The notes beneath the pieces are model-generated. The model made no database searches and had not been told where the DNA came from. It saw nothing but the letters and a program-made list of their open reading frames with translations. A stretch of 48,298 bases of DNA from JBALVT01 sp045110675 (GTDB lineage Bacteria > Pseudomonadota > Gammaproteobacteria > Pseudomonadales > Halieaceae). Shown in pieces: positions 15,948 through 24,648 of this stretch (its first letter is position 1; each line of letters begins with the position of its first letter). The stretch spans positions 1 to 48,298 of the forward strand of contig JBGCGJ010000007.1 of the NCBI GenBank assembly GCA_045110675.1, written 5' to 3'. The translations under genes were made by a program, and so were the position numbers.

Positions 15948-16991
15948 ATGCTCGAGTGGCTCATATTTTTGCGCGGCTTATCCATTGGATTGATCTTTGC
16001 GCTAATTGTGATTTCCGTGCTCCTGTTTTGGGGTCACTATCTAGTGAGAACTCTGGTGTTTTTCTCCCTGGGAATCATCGGCTATTTGCTGGCACCCCTC
16101 CTCTACGGTAACAGCCCATTCTTTTACCTCAGTGCGGCGGTAGCTGACACCACTCCGCTGGCTTTTTTATTGTTTGCCCAAGCTGTATTTGACGACCACA
16201 AACAAGCTGACCGAAACGCCCTGATTGCAGGGGCAATTTACCTGACCGCTGGTTATATCAGCATCTTTCAACCTCTTATAGCAGGTGGTGATCCGGAACC
16301 TCTTTTTGCTCCCTGGTTGGCTTCCCGCCTGGTGATTGGAGGCGTCCTGACCTATGCCTTTTATATCATCTTGCGAAACTGGCGCGCGGACTTAGTGGAA
16401 CCACGCAGGCGCATGCGTGCCGTGGTCACGGTTATCCTCTGCGTCTATATACTTGCCGTAGTGATGGTAGATTCCCTGATGGTCGGGAACGCCGTTCCAG
16501 AGTGGGTCGAGGTGCTGAATTCCGCCGGAATTGTCATCAGCACCTTGTTTTTCATCGGTTTTCTCACATTGATGGGACCCGCCGAGTTACGTATTAGCAG
16601 CAGCACAACCCTCACCAAACCAACCCCCCTGGCCATCTCTGATCAACAGGAAATCGATAGCATTATTGCGGCGATGGAACAGCGTCACGTCTACCGGGAT
16701 ATGGAGCTGACAATAAGTTCGTTGGGCATAAATTTGTCGATACCAGAGCATCGTCTGCGCCAGCACATTAACCGTGTAATGGGGTATCGCAACTTCAACG
16801 ATTTCCTGAACCGCTATAGAATCGCTGAGGCAACAGAGCGGCTGGCCGACCCGGCCTTTGCCCGCACACCAGTGCTAACGATCGCGATGGACGCCGGCTA
16901 CCGCTCCATGACCACCTTCAACAAAGCATTCAGAGCTCGACACAATCAAACTCCAGTTGAATATAGGCAAAACCAGCCCCCAATTTCTTAA
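15948..16991 (+). CDS. Membrane-anchored AraC-family regulator
   Basis: 347 residues from the ATG at 15948. The frame is open back to 15747, but the extra residues look non-coding and overlap the divergent promoter region. Seven hydrophobic segments fill about residues 1-205. The C-terminal 100 residues form an AraC-type double helix-turn-helix, with LTISSLGINLSIPEHRLRQH as the first and VLTIAMDAGYRSMTTFNKAF followed by TPVEYR as the second. A membrane sensor joined directly to a DNA-binding domain would be a one-component system. The sterol-desaturase gene begins 107 bp downstream on the same strand, with DUF2147 after it, and is the likely target. Confidence 0.85.
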   Translation: MLEWLIFLRGLSIGLIFALIVISVLLFWGHYLVRTLVFFSLGIIGYLLAPLLYGNSPFFYLSAAVADTTPLAFLLFAQAVFDDHKQADRNALIAGAIYLTAGYISIFQPLIAGGDPEPLFAPWLASRLVIGGVLTYAFYIILRNWRADLVEPRRRMRAVVTVILCVYILAVVMVDSLMVGNAVPEWVEVLNSAGIVISTLFFIGFLTLMGPAELRISSSTTLTKPTPLAISDQQEIDSIIAAMEQRHVYRDMELTISSLGINLSIPEHRLRQHINRVMGYRNFNDFLNRYRIAEATERLADPAFARTPVLTIAMDAGYRSMTTFNKAFRARHNQTPVEYRQNQPPIS

Positions 16992-17097
16992 AAATCAGCG
17001 TTTTTTCAGAATTCATCAGCCTTTTTCGATATCGGTAAGCTTTATCATGCGTGTTTAAGCTCTACTGCCCTCTCACCGATAGATGGGGTAGTTAGAT

Positions 17098-17892
17098 ATG
17101 AATGATTTACTGGAACTGTGGCTCAAGGTTTACGCATTTGATGTGAGCCGATATTTGCTTGGTGCCGGCATTGTCAGCTTCGTGCTCTTTGTGCTGCTTC
17201 GGCGTTTCTCCGCCGGGAGAAGAATCCAAGCGCGCACCGCGAGTGCTACTGACATCAGAAGGGAGATCTTCTACTCGCTGACGACGGTCGGCGTATATGC
17301 GAGTGTCGCGCTTGTTACCGTGCACCTTAAACAGAGCGGAGTACTCCAATTTTACGACGATTGGACCCGCTACCCGCTTGTTTACTCTGCGCTGAGTCTG
17401 CCAGTGATTTTGATTTTGCAGGATACCTATTTCTACTGGGTTCACCGGATGATGCACCACAGGCGACTATTTCGCCTTTTCCATCTGGCCCATCACCGGT
17501 CCCACACACCAACGCCCTGGGCCGCTTACGCCTTCGCGCCGGGCGAGGCCGTTCTGATGGCTTTGTTTGTACCAGTGGTCACCTTTTTGATACCCGTGCA
17601 TGAAATCATACTCTTCATTTTTCTCAGCATCATGATTGTGCGCAACGCCATGGGTCATTCGGGCATCGAATTTCATCACCGGGCTTGGATTGAAGGTCCC
17701 TGGGATATTTTTACCTCAACGACCCATCACGACATGCACCACCAGCGCGTAAGAGGTAACTATGGGCTGTATTTCACCTGGTGGGACCGTTGGATGGGTA
17801 CCGAATTTCCTGACTATCGTGAGCAGTTTTATCGAGCGGTGGACGGAGAAAAAACAACCATTAGAGTACCATCGAGGGAGGTCGTCGCATGA
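17098..17892 (+). CDS. Sterol desaturase / fatty-acid hydroxylase superfamily protein
   Basis: 264 residues with four or so membrane segments. The histidine clusters that bind the di-iron centre are all present: HRMMHH and HLAHHRSH (about 120-140), GHSGIEFHH (about 185) and THHDMHHQRV (about 210-220). The family inserts hydroxyls or double bonds into sterols, fatty acids or related lipids using O2. The substrate is unknown. It follows the membrane AraC regulator and is coupled by a 4-bp ATGA overlap to a DUF2147 gene, so this looks like a small lipid-modification unit. Confidence 0.88.
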   Translation: MNDLLELWLKVYAFDVSRYLLGAGIVSFVLFVLLRRFSAGRRIQARTASATDIRREIFYSLTTVGVYASVALVTVHLKQSGVLQFYDDWTRYPLVYSALSLPVILILQDTYFYWVHRMMHHRRLFRLFHLAHHRSHTPTPWAAYAFAPGEAVLMALFVPVVTFLIPVHEIILFIFLSIMIVRNAMGHSGIEFHHRAWIEGPWDIFTSTTHHDMHHQRVRGNYGLYFTWWDRWMGTEFPDYREQFYRAVDGEKTTIRVPSREVVA

Positions 17893-18419
17893 AACCACTA
17901 CTATGCGTTGTTGGCGTATCTATAAGCCTATTGCTACTGATAAGCATCCCCGCCAAAGCTGTTGAAAAAAATGATCTGGCGGGGCATTGGGTGCTGCCGG
18001 ATGGCTCGGCGATTGTGCACATTGAAGCTTCGCCTGAAGGTCTATTAGAGGGCCGTGTAATCGGCCTATTGCGACCGCAATTTTCCGTTGTGGACAATTA
18101 TGGCAAGATCGGTGAGCCCAGGCTCGATCTCAAAAACTCAAAAAAGTCAGCTCGCGACCGCCCAATTTTGGGAATGGAAATCACCAGCGAACTGCGTTTC
18201 GAAGACAATATCTGGAAGGGAAAGATCTACGATCCCAGAAGCGGCAGCTCCTATCGCTGCGTGATAAACCTTGAGGGAGAGGAATTCGCCAGAGTAAGAG
18301 GCTATATCGGCTTCTCTATGATCGGTCGCACCATGCATTGGCAGCGTCTGGAGAGCTTTAGATCACAAATGTTCGAAATGTTGGGTGATAAAAATTCAAC
18401 CCGGCCCATTAAAAACTGA
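17889..18419 (+). CDS. DUF2147 secreted protein
   Basis: 176 residues. The signal peptide (about 1-24, ending IPAKA) is followed by the DUF2147 pattern: LAGHWVLPDGSAIVHIE, then ILGMEITSELRFEDNIWKGKIYDP, then YRCVINLEGEEFARVRGYIG. These small beta-barrel proteins of the periplasm are widespread, and their role is unclear. The start overlaps the stop of the hydroxylase gene, so coordinated expression is expected. Confidence 0.85.
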   Translation: MKPLLCVVGVSISLLLLISIPAKAVEKNDLAGHWVLPDGSAIVHIEASPEGLLEGRVIGLLRPQFSVVDNYGKIGEPRLDLKNSKKSARDRPILGMEITSELRFEDNIWKGKIYDPRSGSSYRCVINLEGEEFARVRGYIGFSMIGRTMHWQRLESFRSQMFEMLGDKNSTRPIKN

Positions 18420-18615
18420 AATGGTAAGCGGGATAGAACGAAAATTCGATACTGCCATCGAAGAATCACGCTATTTCACAGACGTACTGTCTCGCATGAA
18501 ACACTTAGCGATAAAGGCAGCGGTTACTATTAGAGTACATACCCACAAGATGGGCCGACGCACTACTTAAAAAAATACTGGCGAAGCGGTGAATAGAGAC
18601 ATATTGCAGAGATAC

Positions 18616-19461
18616 TCAAAGGGATTCATAAAGAGCAATATCCCTGAAAAATATTTTCCGAATAAGCGCATCGTATGGAGTCCCTACCAACAACTCGCGC
18701 GTCACATGAGGGATGCGAAAATTTTCAGACAGATTCATGGGCAATGATTTTTCCAACAGTGTTAGCGCACGTTTGTGGGGTACTGACTCCTTCTTCAAAT
18801 GGTGGCCCGACGAAAACCTGGCCGATTTTCCCTCAGATACAGGCAATTCGAATTGTCGTTCGATTTCACCGACGCGCTGATTAAAGTCCTCCAACTTGTA
18901 GTGCTGGATAGCGCGATAATTGAATATCTCTGAGTACTGCGGTTTGTGATGTGGATCTATGATTTCACTCTGATCTGAGTCCAACCAACGCAAATAGTCC
19001 AAAAACGAAACTGGGTATTCGATGCTCGAACCTGCCCCATAAACAAAAGCCAAAAGATCTTCACGAACTCTCAGGCCGGGGGACGAGACACCATTGTGCA
19101 CCTGACGGATAAAGTTTCGATTGTTCAAATGCATAAAGCTACTAAACGCCCGCTGGTATGGGCATCGAAGAAAATTAATAACCGGTCGGCCACGAGCAAG
19201 ATGACTGGCTATTCCCTCTTTATAACCCGATTTTTTTCTCAGTATATCAAGCTCGTAAGCGTGTATATTCAATCCCTGGGCGTCAGATAGATAAGCAACA
19301 GCCTCGTCGTACAATCCACAGTGATGTAAAAACCACTTGAACACCGATGTGCATCCCGCTTTTTGGCTCCATGAAACCAAAAATGGTAATTCCTTATGAT
19401 AGTAGGGAACTCTGTAAGCCGTTATCGCCTTGACATTGATGCCGATTCCTTTCGAGGACAT
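18616..19461 (-). CDS. Sulfotransferase-family protein
   Basis: 281 residues. The PAPS 5'-phosphosulfate loop is visible as SWSQKAGCTSVFKWFLHHCG (about 29-48), with K and T in the expected places. The 3'-phosphate-binding segment is FLRCPYQRAFSSFMHL (about 97-112). Such enzymes transfer sulfate from PAPS to sugars or other acceptors. There is no signal peptide, so it is cytoplasmic. It is divergent from the spermidine-synthase-like gene and stands alone. Sequence similarity to the other two sulfotransferases in this window appears low. Confidence 0.78.
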   Translation of the reverse strand: MSSKGIGINVKAITAYRVPYYHKELPFLVSWSQKAGCTSVFKWFLHHCGLYDEAVAYLSDAQGLNIHAYELDILRKKSGYKEGIASHLARGRPVINFLRCPYQRAFSSFMHLNNRNFIRQVHNGVSSPGLRVREDLLAFVYGAGSSIEYPVSFLDYLRWLDSDQSEIIDPHHKPQYSEIFNYRAIQHYKLEDFNQRVGEIERQFELPVSEGKSARFSSGHHLKKESVPHKRALTLLEKSLPMNLSENFRIPHVTRELLVGTPYDALIRKIFFRDIALYESL

Positions 19462-19655
19462 ATCTCATCTACGCTGTGTAATGTATCGTAGTTCAAGTTA
19501 GCGCATCGAGGCTGAACACAGACTGAATTCCAGCACTCAAAATTGATCGAGGATGCTCAGTAAAAGAAGATTTGTCCCTATGCTAATATTGCGGCAATGC
19601 GAGTGCTGGATCGTCCGACGCTCCTTGAAGCGAACCAATATGAAACTATTTATCG

Positions 19656-20444
19656 ATGCCTGAGCCAAAACTACCGATCGGTGTAAACGCGAAGGCGGCT
19701 GAGCTTCTATACACGGAACAAGGGAGCAATCACACGATTGCAGTTTACGCACGCGATAATCTGCGCTGGATGCGTTTCGATGACTCGGAAATCCAAAGCG
19801 TCTATGATCGGAGCAAACCCTGGCACCCATTCGCGTCCTACTGCAAATCCATGCTCGCGGCGCTATGTTTTTGCCCAGAGCCCAAACGGGTATTAAACCT
19901 GGGACTTGGCGGCGGTACCTTCGAACGCTTCTTTGCAGCAAAGCTGCCTAACATCAAAATGACTACCGTCGAATCTTGCCCGACTGTCATCAAACTGGCG
20001 AAACGGTATTTCCAATTGCCCAGCAAAATTGAAATAATTCAATCCTCAGGGTGGGATTTCGTTCGGTCCAGCCAAACAAAGTTTGACATGATTTTTATCG
20101 ACCTTTTTGACGAAACCGGACACCTACATTGCGTGGAAGAAGCTAAGTTTTACGAGGATTTGGCTTTGACAACGACTGACTCCGGGATTTTGGTAATCGA
20201 TATCTCACCTCAAGAGCAAGATGCTTTGCTCTCCATACTTCTGTCGATTAGAGCGGTTTTCTACCACGTGCACCTTTGTACAGACCTCGAGTCCAGCAAC
20301 ATGATTCTGATTTGTTCGCGCAAACCGCTTCCCGAACCCGCCGAGGCGCTTACGCGAGCAGCGCAATTGAGCCATTCCATGGATATCGAATTTGCCGGCT
20401 CCATTAAAAGATTTTCCGCACTACCCACCCCCGAACAATCTTAG
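19656..20444 (+). CDS. Spermidine-synthase-like Rossmann protein
   Basis: 262 residues. A SAM-dependent Rossmann core is clear: LNLGLGGGTFERFF (motif I), then TTVESCPTVIKLAKRYF, then FDMIFIDLFDETG, where the aspartates match the active-site region of polyamine aminopropyltransferases. Length and motifs agree with SpeE-like proteins that lack full biochemical proof. No adenosylmethionine decarboxylase is adjacent, so the substrate may not be putrescine. The gene is convergent with mlyCD. An inverted repeat just after the stop followed by a T-rich run may end it. Confidence 0.78.
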   Translation: MPEPKLPIGVNAKAAELLYTEQGSNHTIAVYARDNLRWMRFDDSEIQSVYDRSKPWHPFASYCKSMLAALCFCPEPKRVLNLGLGGGTFERFFAAKLPNIKMTTVESCPTVIKLAKRYFQLPSKIEIIQSSGWDFVRSSQTKFDMIFIDLFDETGHLHCVEEAKFYEDLALTTTDSGILVIDISPQEQDALLSILLSIRAVFYHVHLCTDLESSNMILICSRKPLPEPAEALTRAAQLSHSMDIEFAGSIKRFSALPTPEQS

Positions 20445-20476
20445 TAGTTCCATGATAGCTCGCGAACTATTTCTTT
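20445..20476 (+). terminator. Possible weak terminator after the spermidine-synthase-like gene
   Basis: TAGTTC (20445-20450) and GAACTA (20464-20469) form a 6-bp stem with a 13-nt loop, followed by TTTCTTT. The stem is short and the loop long, so the call is tentative. Confidence 0.3.
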
Positions 20477-20477
20477 A

Positions 20478-21827
20478 TTAGAAAAGTAATTTGCTCACTG
20501 CACGAGAAGCGGAAATTTTGCCTTTATCAAAATAGGCTTCGTGATTCACCTCAATTTTGTCCAGGTCGTACAAATAGTTCACCATAATACCGCCCGACTG
20601 CTCGCGACCCTTGACTGACATATCGGCAGCACCGTGCAAGCGATGTAAACTCGCTCCATTACCCAGATGAAATCTTGCGACGGGGTCCTTCGCCAGCTCT
20701 CCCGATTTCTCCTTAAGCAGATAATGGGCACATAGCCTCGTAAGCGCTTCATAGACATTGCTTTCCACAACCTGGCCAATGGGCTCTAGCACCTTGCTTG
20801 CGATATCTTCATCAACAAACTCAGAGAGGTCGGCATTTAACAACCATTTTCGAAAACCCGGCACTGGAGATAAAGTGACGAAGGTTTTTAGTTCGGCAAT
20901 TTCCTTCTTTAATTCTTCAACCACATTTTTGATCAAAAAATTGCCAAAACTAACGCCGGCCAACCCTGGATGGCAGTTGCTTATCGAATAAAACACTACG
21001 GTATTAACCTTGGCCTTTTCGGGCATTTCTCTGTCCTGCACTAGCAGGGGTGCGATTGCTTCGGGAAGTTCGCTCGTCAAGGCAATCTCTACAAATACCA
21101 ATGGATCGTTTTCTAAAGCAGGATGGAAGAACGCAAAGCAGCGCCTGTCTTCACGCAAGCGACTGCGCAAATCATCCCAACCATTGATTTCATGGACTGC
21201 TTCATAGTCGATGATTTTCTCGAGAACCATGGCGGGAGATGACCAATCAATACGGCGCATTTCCAAAAAACCTTTGTTAAACCAGGAAATAAACAAATGC
21301 TTCAAATCGGAGTCAACGCCTCGCAATTGAGGGTTGGCGCGCAACATCTCGAGTAGGTGACCTCGCATGATCACCAATACGCGAGTGCCCTCCGGGGCCA
21401 TATTGATTCGTCGAAACAGCTTTTGCCGAGGTGCCTCAACCCGGCGGGCTATGGACAGAAGATTCTCTAGATTACTGTCTTCCCTATATTGATCGGCGGC
21501 ACGAATAATGTCTTGCGGATTAACATCGAAGTCCTCGGCAAGGCGGTTAAAAAATTCCAGGCGTTCCGCATTCTTGAGATTAAGATAACTCTGCGCAACT
21601 TCACCGGCCAAGGCTAGCCCCGAAGCTTCACCACGATGATCCTGCAGCTCTTTACACATCGCTACGAGGTTATCAACCGTACTGGCTTTGGATGAAAGCG
21701 GAAGCCCGCGCTTTGCCAAGAGATCCCTTCCCACTTCCATAACAGAACTAAGCCTGCGTTCGAGATTACTCTTCGAACCTGTTGAGGGTTCCCGTGGATT
21801 CTCCATATCGTGGTTATTCGATGACAT
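20478..21827 (-). CDS. mlyCD: Malonyl-CoA decarboxylase
   Basis: 449 residues from the ATG at 21827, which has AAGG 8 nt upstream; a TTG six codons earlier overlaps the previous gene. The enzyme converts malonyl-CoA to acetyl-CoA and CO2. Family hallmarks are SISNCHPGLAGVSFGNFLIK (about 290-310) and TLSPVPGFRKWL, with the catalytic Ser/His region at the C-terminus (HYLLKEKSG, HLGNGASLHRLH). The N-terminal four-helix region is also present. It lies 10 bp downstream of the TAXI lipoprotein gene, an operon-like arrangement. No malonyl-CoA synthetase (MatB) is nearby. Confidence 0.92.
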   Translation of the reverse strand: MSSNNHDMENPREPSTGSKSNLERRLSSVMEVGRDLLAKRGLPLSSKASTVDNLVAMCKELQDHRGEASGLALAGEVAQSYLNLKNAERLEFFNRLAEDFDVNPQDIIRAADQYREDSNLENLLSIARRVEAPRQKLFRRINMAPEGTRVLVIMRGHLLEMLRANPQLRGVDSDLKHLFISWFNKGFLEMRRIDWSSPAMVLEKIIDYEAVHEINGWDDLRSRLREDRRCFAFFHPALENDPLVFVEIALTSELPEAIAPLLVQDREMPEKAKVNTVVFYSISNCHPGLAGVSFGNFLIKNVVEELKKEIAELKTFVTLSPVPGFRKWLLNADLSEFVDEDIASKVLEPIGQVVESNVYEALTRLCAHYLLKEKSGELAKDPVARFHLGNGASLHRLHGAADMSVKGREQSGGIMVNYLYDLDKIEVNHEAYFDKGKISASRAVSKLLF

Positions 21828-21837
21828 ATTTGTAACC

Positions 21838-23040
21838 TTATCCAATTGCCTGAGCGTCAGCTTCCGATTTCAGCTCAGTGAGCGCCCTGGTGAGCAACTC
21901 TATAAAAATTCTAAAACTTTCGTCAGCCGCAAGTTTCTCTGCTATTAGAGATTCAAAAGCCTCGCGCTCCAATTGCTGCAACTCTTCAATGAGTCTTTGC
22001 GAGGGTTCATGCTTGGCACGCTGTCGAATCTGCATGACTTTGAAATAAAACTCGTCTATTCGATCTTTTTTCTTCTGGATCGCCAAACGGGCCAGATACA
22101 CCCCAGCCGTCAACAAACCGAAAAACACATAGGCCAGCATATTGATTGTCTCTGCATAGCGCTCCAGCCCTGTAGGCTCGTCTCGATCGATGTAGCGGCG
22201 CGAACCGGAGTGCATGGGAAAACTTAGCTCCAGTGGATCGAAGTCCTCATTTATTCCGGAGAAAATCTCCGGTGCGACGGCTGCAAAGCGAGGCTTATCC
22301 TGCAACAAGGTTCGAGTGAGACGATAAATCGTTCTTTCGGGTATTTCCTTGCGGGTAGCCAGCAAAGTATCAACCGACAGGGTGTATATAATTTGCTCGT
22401 TGCCCGGAATATCGTAGGTGAAAGCCGGAATGACTGTAGATTCGATATAGGGAAGCGCGTAACTGAGGCCTTGAGACGACATAGCTGTATCCAGGTTCTG
22501 GGGATCCAACGAGTGCAGTCTATAGCCTGGGATGTACCAAAGTGGATGGCGAGGGCTGACCGGACCAAAGTAAACAACAATATCCGTTTGACCCGCTACC
22601 AGCTCTTTGACGATATTAATCTCATCCGGTGCGAGCCGCTGTCTGGCAGCGGCCATTTTCACGAACGCCTCCCCCGCATGAGAGTCGTTGCTAATGTAAA
22701 TAGATTTGTTTTTAAAAGGTTTGTCTGATTCTTCCAGCACAACACCGTCGCGCAACAAGATGTGCAGAACGCTTTCGAAGCCCGGTAAAATGACTCTTAC
22801 CCCAGGCTGGAAGGGAGAGCTGTTCTCAACCAGAGCTAAATCCGCATCCCCACTCACCAGCGCTTGCAGCCCAGACTGATTGGTTTTGGGGTCGGCTAGA
22901 GTAAACGCTATCCTCGATTGTTGTTCAAAAATCGGGCGCAATACTTTTTCATCGACAGCCCCATCTCTGGGAATGTGCATGCGCAATTTTGTCTCTGATT
23001 CACTGCACGCAGTTAGCGTAACTAGCAGCGCGGCGAGCAA
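21838..23040 (-). CDS. TAXI-family solute-binding lipoprotein with a C-terminal membrane anchor
   Basis: 400 residues from the TTG at 23040. An in-frame CTG at 23073, preceded by GAGG at 8 nt, would give a better signal peptide (MFVTKNLRCLGLLAALLVTLTAC), and I think it is the likelier real start. The lipobox LTAC marks a lipoprotein. The body is like the TAXI-type binding proteins (QALVSGDADLALVE, VVYFGPVSPRHPLWYIPGYRL). Unusually, a membrane segment (LAYVFFGLLTAGVYLARLAI, about 300-320) and a cytosolic helical tail of about 75 residues follow. No TRAP permease gene is adjacent. It may sense or present a carboxylate for the decarboxylase pathway (inference). Confidence 0.75.
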   Translation of the reverse strand: MLAALLVTLTACSESETKLRMHIPRDGAVDEKVLRPIFEQQSRIAFTLADPKTNQSGLQALVSGDADLALVENSSPFQPGVRVILPGFESVLHILLRDGVVLEESDKPFKNKSIYISNDSHAGEAFVKMAAARQRLAPDEINIVKELVAGQTDIVVYFGPVSPRHPLWYIPGYRLHSLDPQNLDTAMSSQGLSYALPYIESTVIPAFTYDIPGNEQIIYTLSVDTLLATRKEIPERTIYRLTRTLLQDKPRFAAVAPEIFSGINEDFDPLELSFPMHSGSRRYIDRDEPTGLERYAETINMLAYVFFGLLTAGVYLARLAIQKKKDRIDEFYFKVMQIRQRAKHEPSQRLIEELQQLEREAFESLIAEKLAADESFRIFIELLTRALTELKSEADAQAIG

Positions 23041-23225
23041 TCCTAGACAACGTAGGTTTTTCGTAACAAACAGCTTGACTACCTCGACTATTTTTGGGGC
23101 CTATATTGGCGTCATCCACGGCTCAAACATTGTTAAAGATTGGTGTAGTATTACACTCTTCCCAGTTATTTCACACCGCAACACACCGAGCGTTGAATAT
23201 TGCTTCGCGCGTTGATGAGGCTTCA

Positions 23226-24539
23226 ATGACCAGTAAATACGGCCAAATTATCCTGCATGTTGGTATGCACAAAACAGGCACTACCAGTATCCAGAACAAT
23301 GCCCACCGGCTGCGTGAAACCCTGCTTGAACACGATATCTATTACCCGTCTTTTGTCTACAAGGACATTTTCAAGGTGAATCACTCTGGGCCAATAACAG
23401 CCCTGGTCTGTGAGTCTCCGGATCGCTATGGAGAACAATGGCGCACAGGTCTTGGAAACGATATCGAGTCACTGCAAAAGACCTATCGGACACATTTCAG
23501 CGAGCTTCTGGAAAATCCCAAAGCGTCCACATTGGTATTATCGGGAGAGACAACCAGCGCGTTCGAGATCGAGCACCTGGAGGCACTGCGCGACATCTTG
23601 ACTGAGCATACTGACAAGCTCAGGGTGTTTGTGTATATACGCGACCCGCACAACGCCGTTGCCAGCACATTGCAACAGCGAGTGCGCGGTGGCAGTGATC
23701 GCAATCGAAGCCGCCATATTCAAAATCTGGCGGGCGTCTCTCGAAGGCGTTATACACGACTTGCCGAAGTATTCCCGAATTCGATTGAAGTACTGAATTT
23801 TCATGACGAAATAGCGCACCAGGCTGGTCTCGTTGGCTCCTTCCTGATTCGCTGCGGTTTGCCAGCGGAGCTGGCTGGCGACCTTGAGTTCTCCTCGGCA
23901 AACCCGCGCATGTCTGTGGAGGCGTACAAAATTATGTCCGCCATCAACAAGCGCTATCCAGCCACGCCGACCAATCCGAACAATCCGCGCACACCCAATG
24001 GGCGCGCTAGGCAATACAACGATCTCCGGTCGCTGTCCTATCTTCCCGGCCAACCCTTTCAACTGCAACATTTCGATGACGAAAAGATACGCGAAGCGAT
24101 AAGAAACGAATCACATTGGCTGGAGAGCGAGCTGGATCTCCACTTCCCTACTCACCCCGAAACAACCCTCGGGAGCCTTTGGGATGACCGCGTTCTGTTC
24201 GCTCTGGAAGATGCCATTCGCAATCTAGAGCACAGAGAACACCAGGTCGCCGCCGCTGATTTTCTTGAAAGCGAGAGCCGGGAATTGGAGACTTCACAGC
24301 CTCGAGTCAGTGCGGTACTGGCGTTCATTGCTCATAGAATCCAGGAAAATGAAAATGACCCTCTGCCGGTAATTGTGAAAAGACTGGGGGCCGACTACTT
24401 TAAGAATGGCGCACTGCAAGCGGAGTCTTATAGCACTGAGCTTGCGATGGAGCTGATGAGTATCGCCAAACAATTGCGCCCGGAGGGCGGCACAATCCAA
24501 GACAGCATAGAGAGATACCGCAAGAAATTGGCCAAATGA
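23226..24539 (+). CDS. Sulfotransferase-family protein (P-loop HKTGTTS)
   Basis: 437 residues from the ATG at 23226, which has GAGG at -8; the frame is open further upstream, but that would overlap the divergent lipoprotein promoter. HVGMHKTGTTSIQ (about 11-23) is the PAPS 5'-phosphosulfate loop, and VYIRDPHNAVASTLQQRV (about 137-154) is the 3'-phosphate region. No signal peptide is present, so it acts in the cytoplasm. The C-terminal 100 residues are helical with no known domain. The acceptor is unknown. A stem with a poor T-run separates it from the metallophosphoesterase gene. Confidence 0.8.
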   Translation: MTSKYGQIILHVGMHKTGTTSIQNNAHRLRETLLEHDIYYPSFVYKDIFKVNHSGPITALVCESPDRYGEQWRTGLGNDIESLQKTYRTHFSELLENPKASTLVLSGETTSAFEIEHLEALRDILTEHTDKLRVFVYIRDPHNAVASTLQQRVRGGSDRNRSRHIQNLAGVSRRRYTRLAEVFPNSIEVLNFHDEIAHQAGLVGSFLIRCGLPAELAGDLEFSSANPRMSVEAYKIMSAINKRYPATPTNPNNPRTPNGRARQYNDLRSLSYLPGQPFQLQHFDDEKIREAIRNESHWLESELDLHFPTHPETTLGSLWDDRVLFALEDAIRNLEHREHQVAAADFLESESRELETSQPRVSAVLAFIAHRIQENENDPLPVIVKRLGADYFKNGALQAESYSTELAMELMSIAKQLRPEGGTIQDSIERYRKKLAK

Positions 24540-24583
24540 GTTTCACAGGCTATACCAAAACAAGCAGAATAATCATGAATCTT

Positions 24584-24605
24584 GCGCCTTGCCAGGCGCT
24601 CTTCT
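24584..24605 (+). terminator. Possible terminator after the sulfotransferase gene
   Basis: GCGCCT (24584-24589), a TGCC loop and AGGCGC (24594-24599) form a perfect 6-bp GC-rich stem, followed by TCTTCT. The T-run is interrupted, so efficiency is uncertain. Confidence 0.4.
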
Positions 24606-24648
24606 AGACTGCGAAAAGCTAATAAAACGCTATCAATGGAATAATAAT

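Noticed and set aside
18420..18615. Plus-strand frame continuing past the DUF2147 gene
   Set aside because: No ribosome site or recognisable domain; treated as intergenic.
24540..24648. PhoB box upstream of the purple-acid-phosphatase-like gene
   Set aside because: I looked for heptamers 11 bp apart with a -10 at the right distance and found none.
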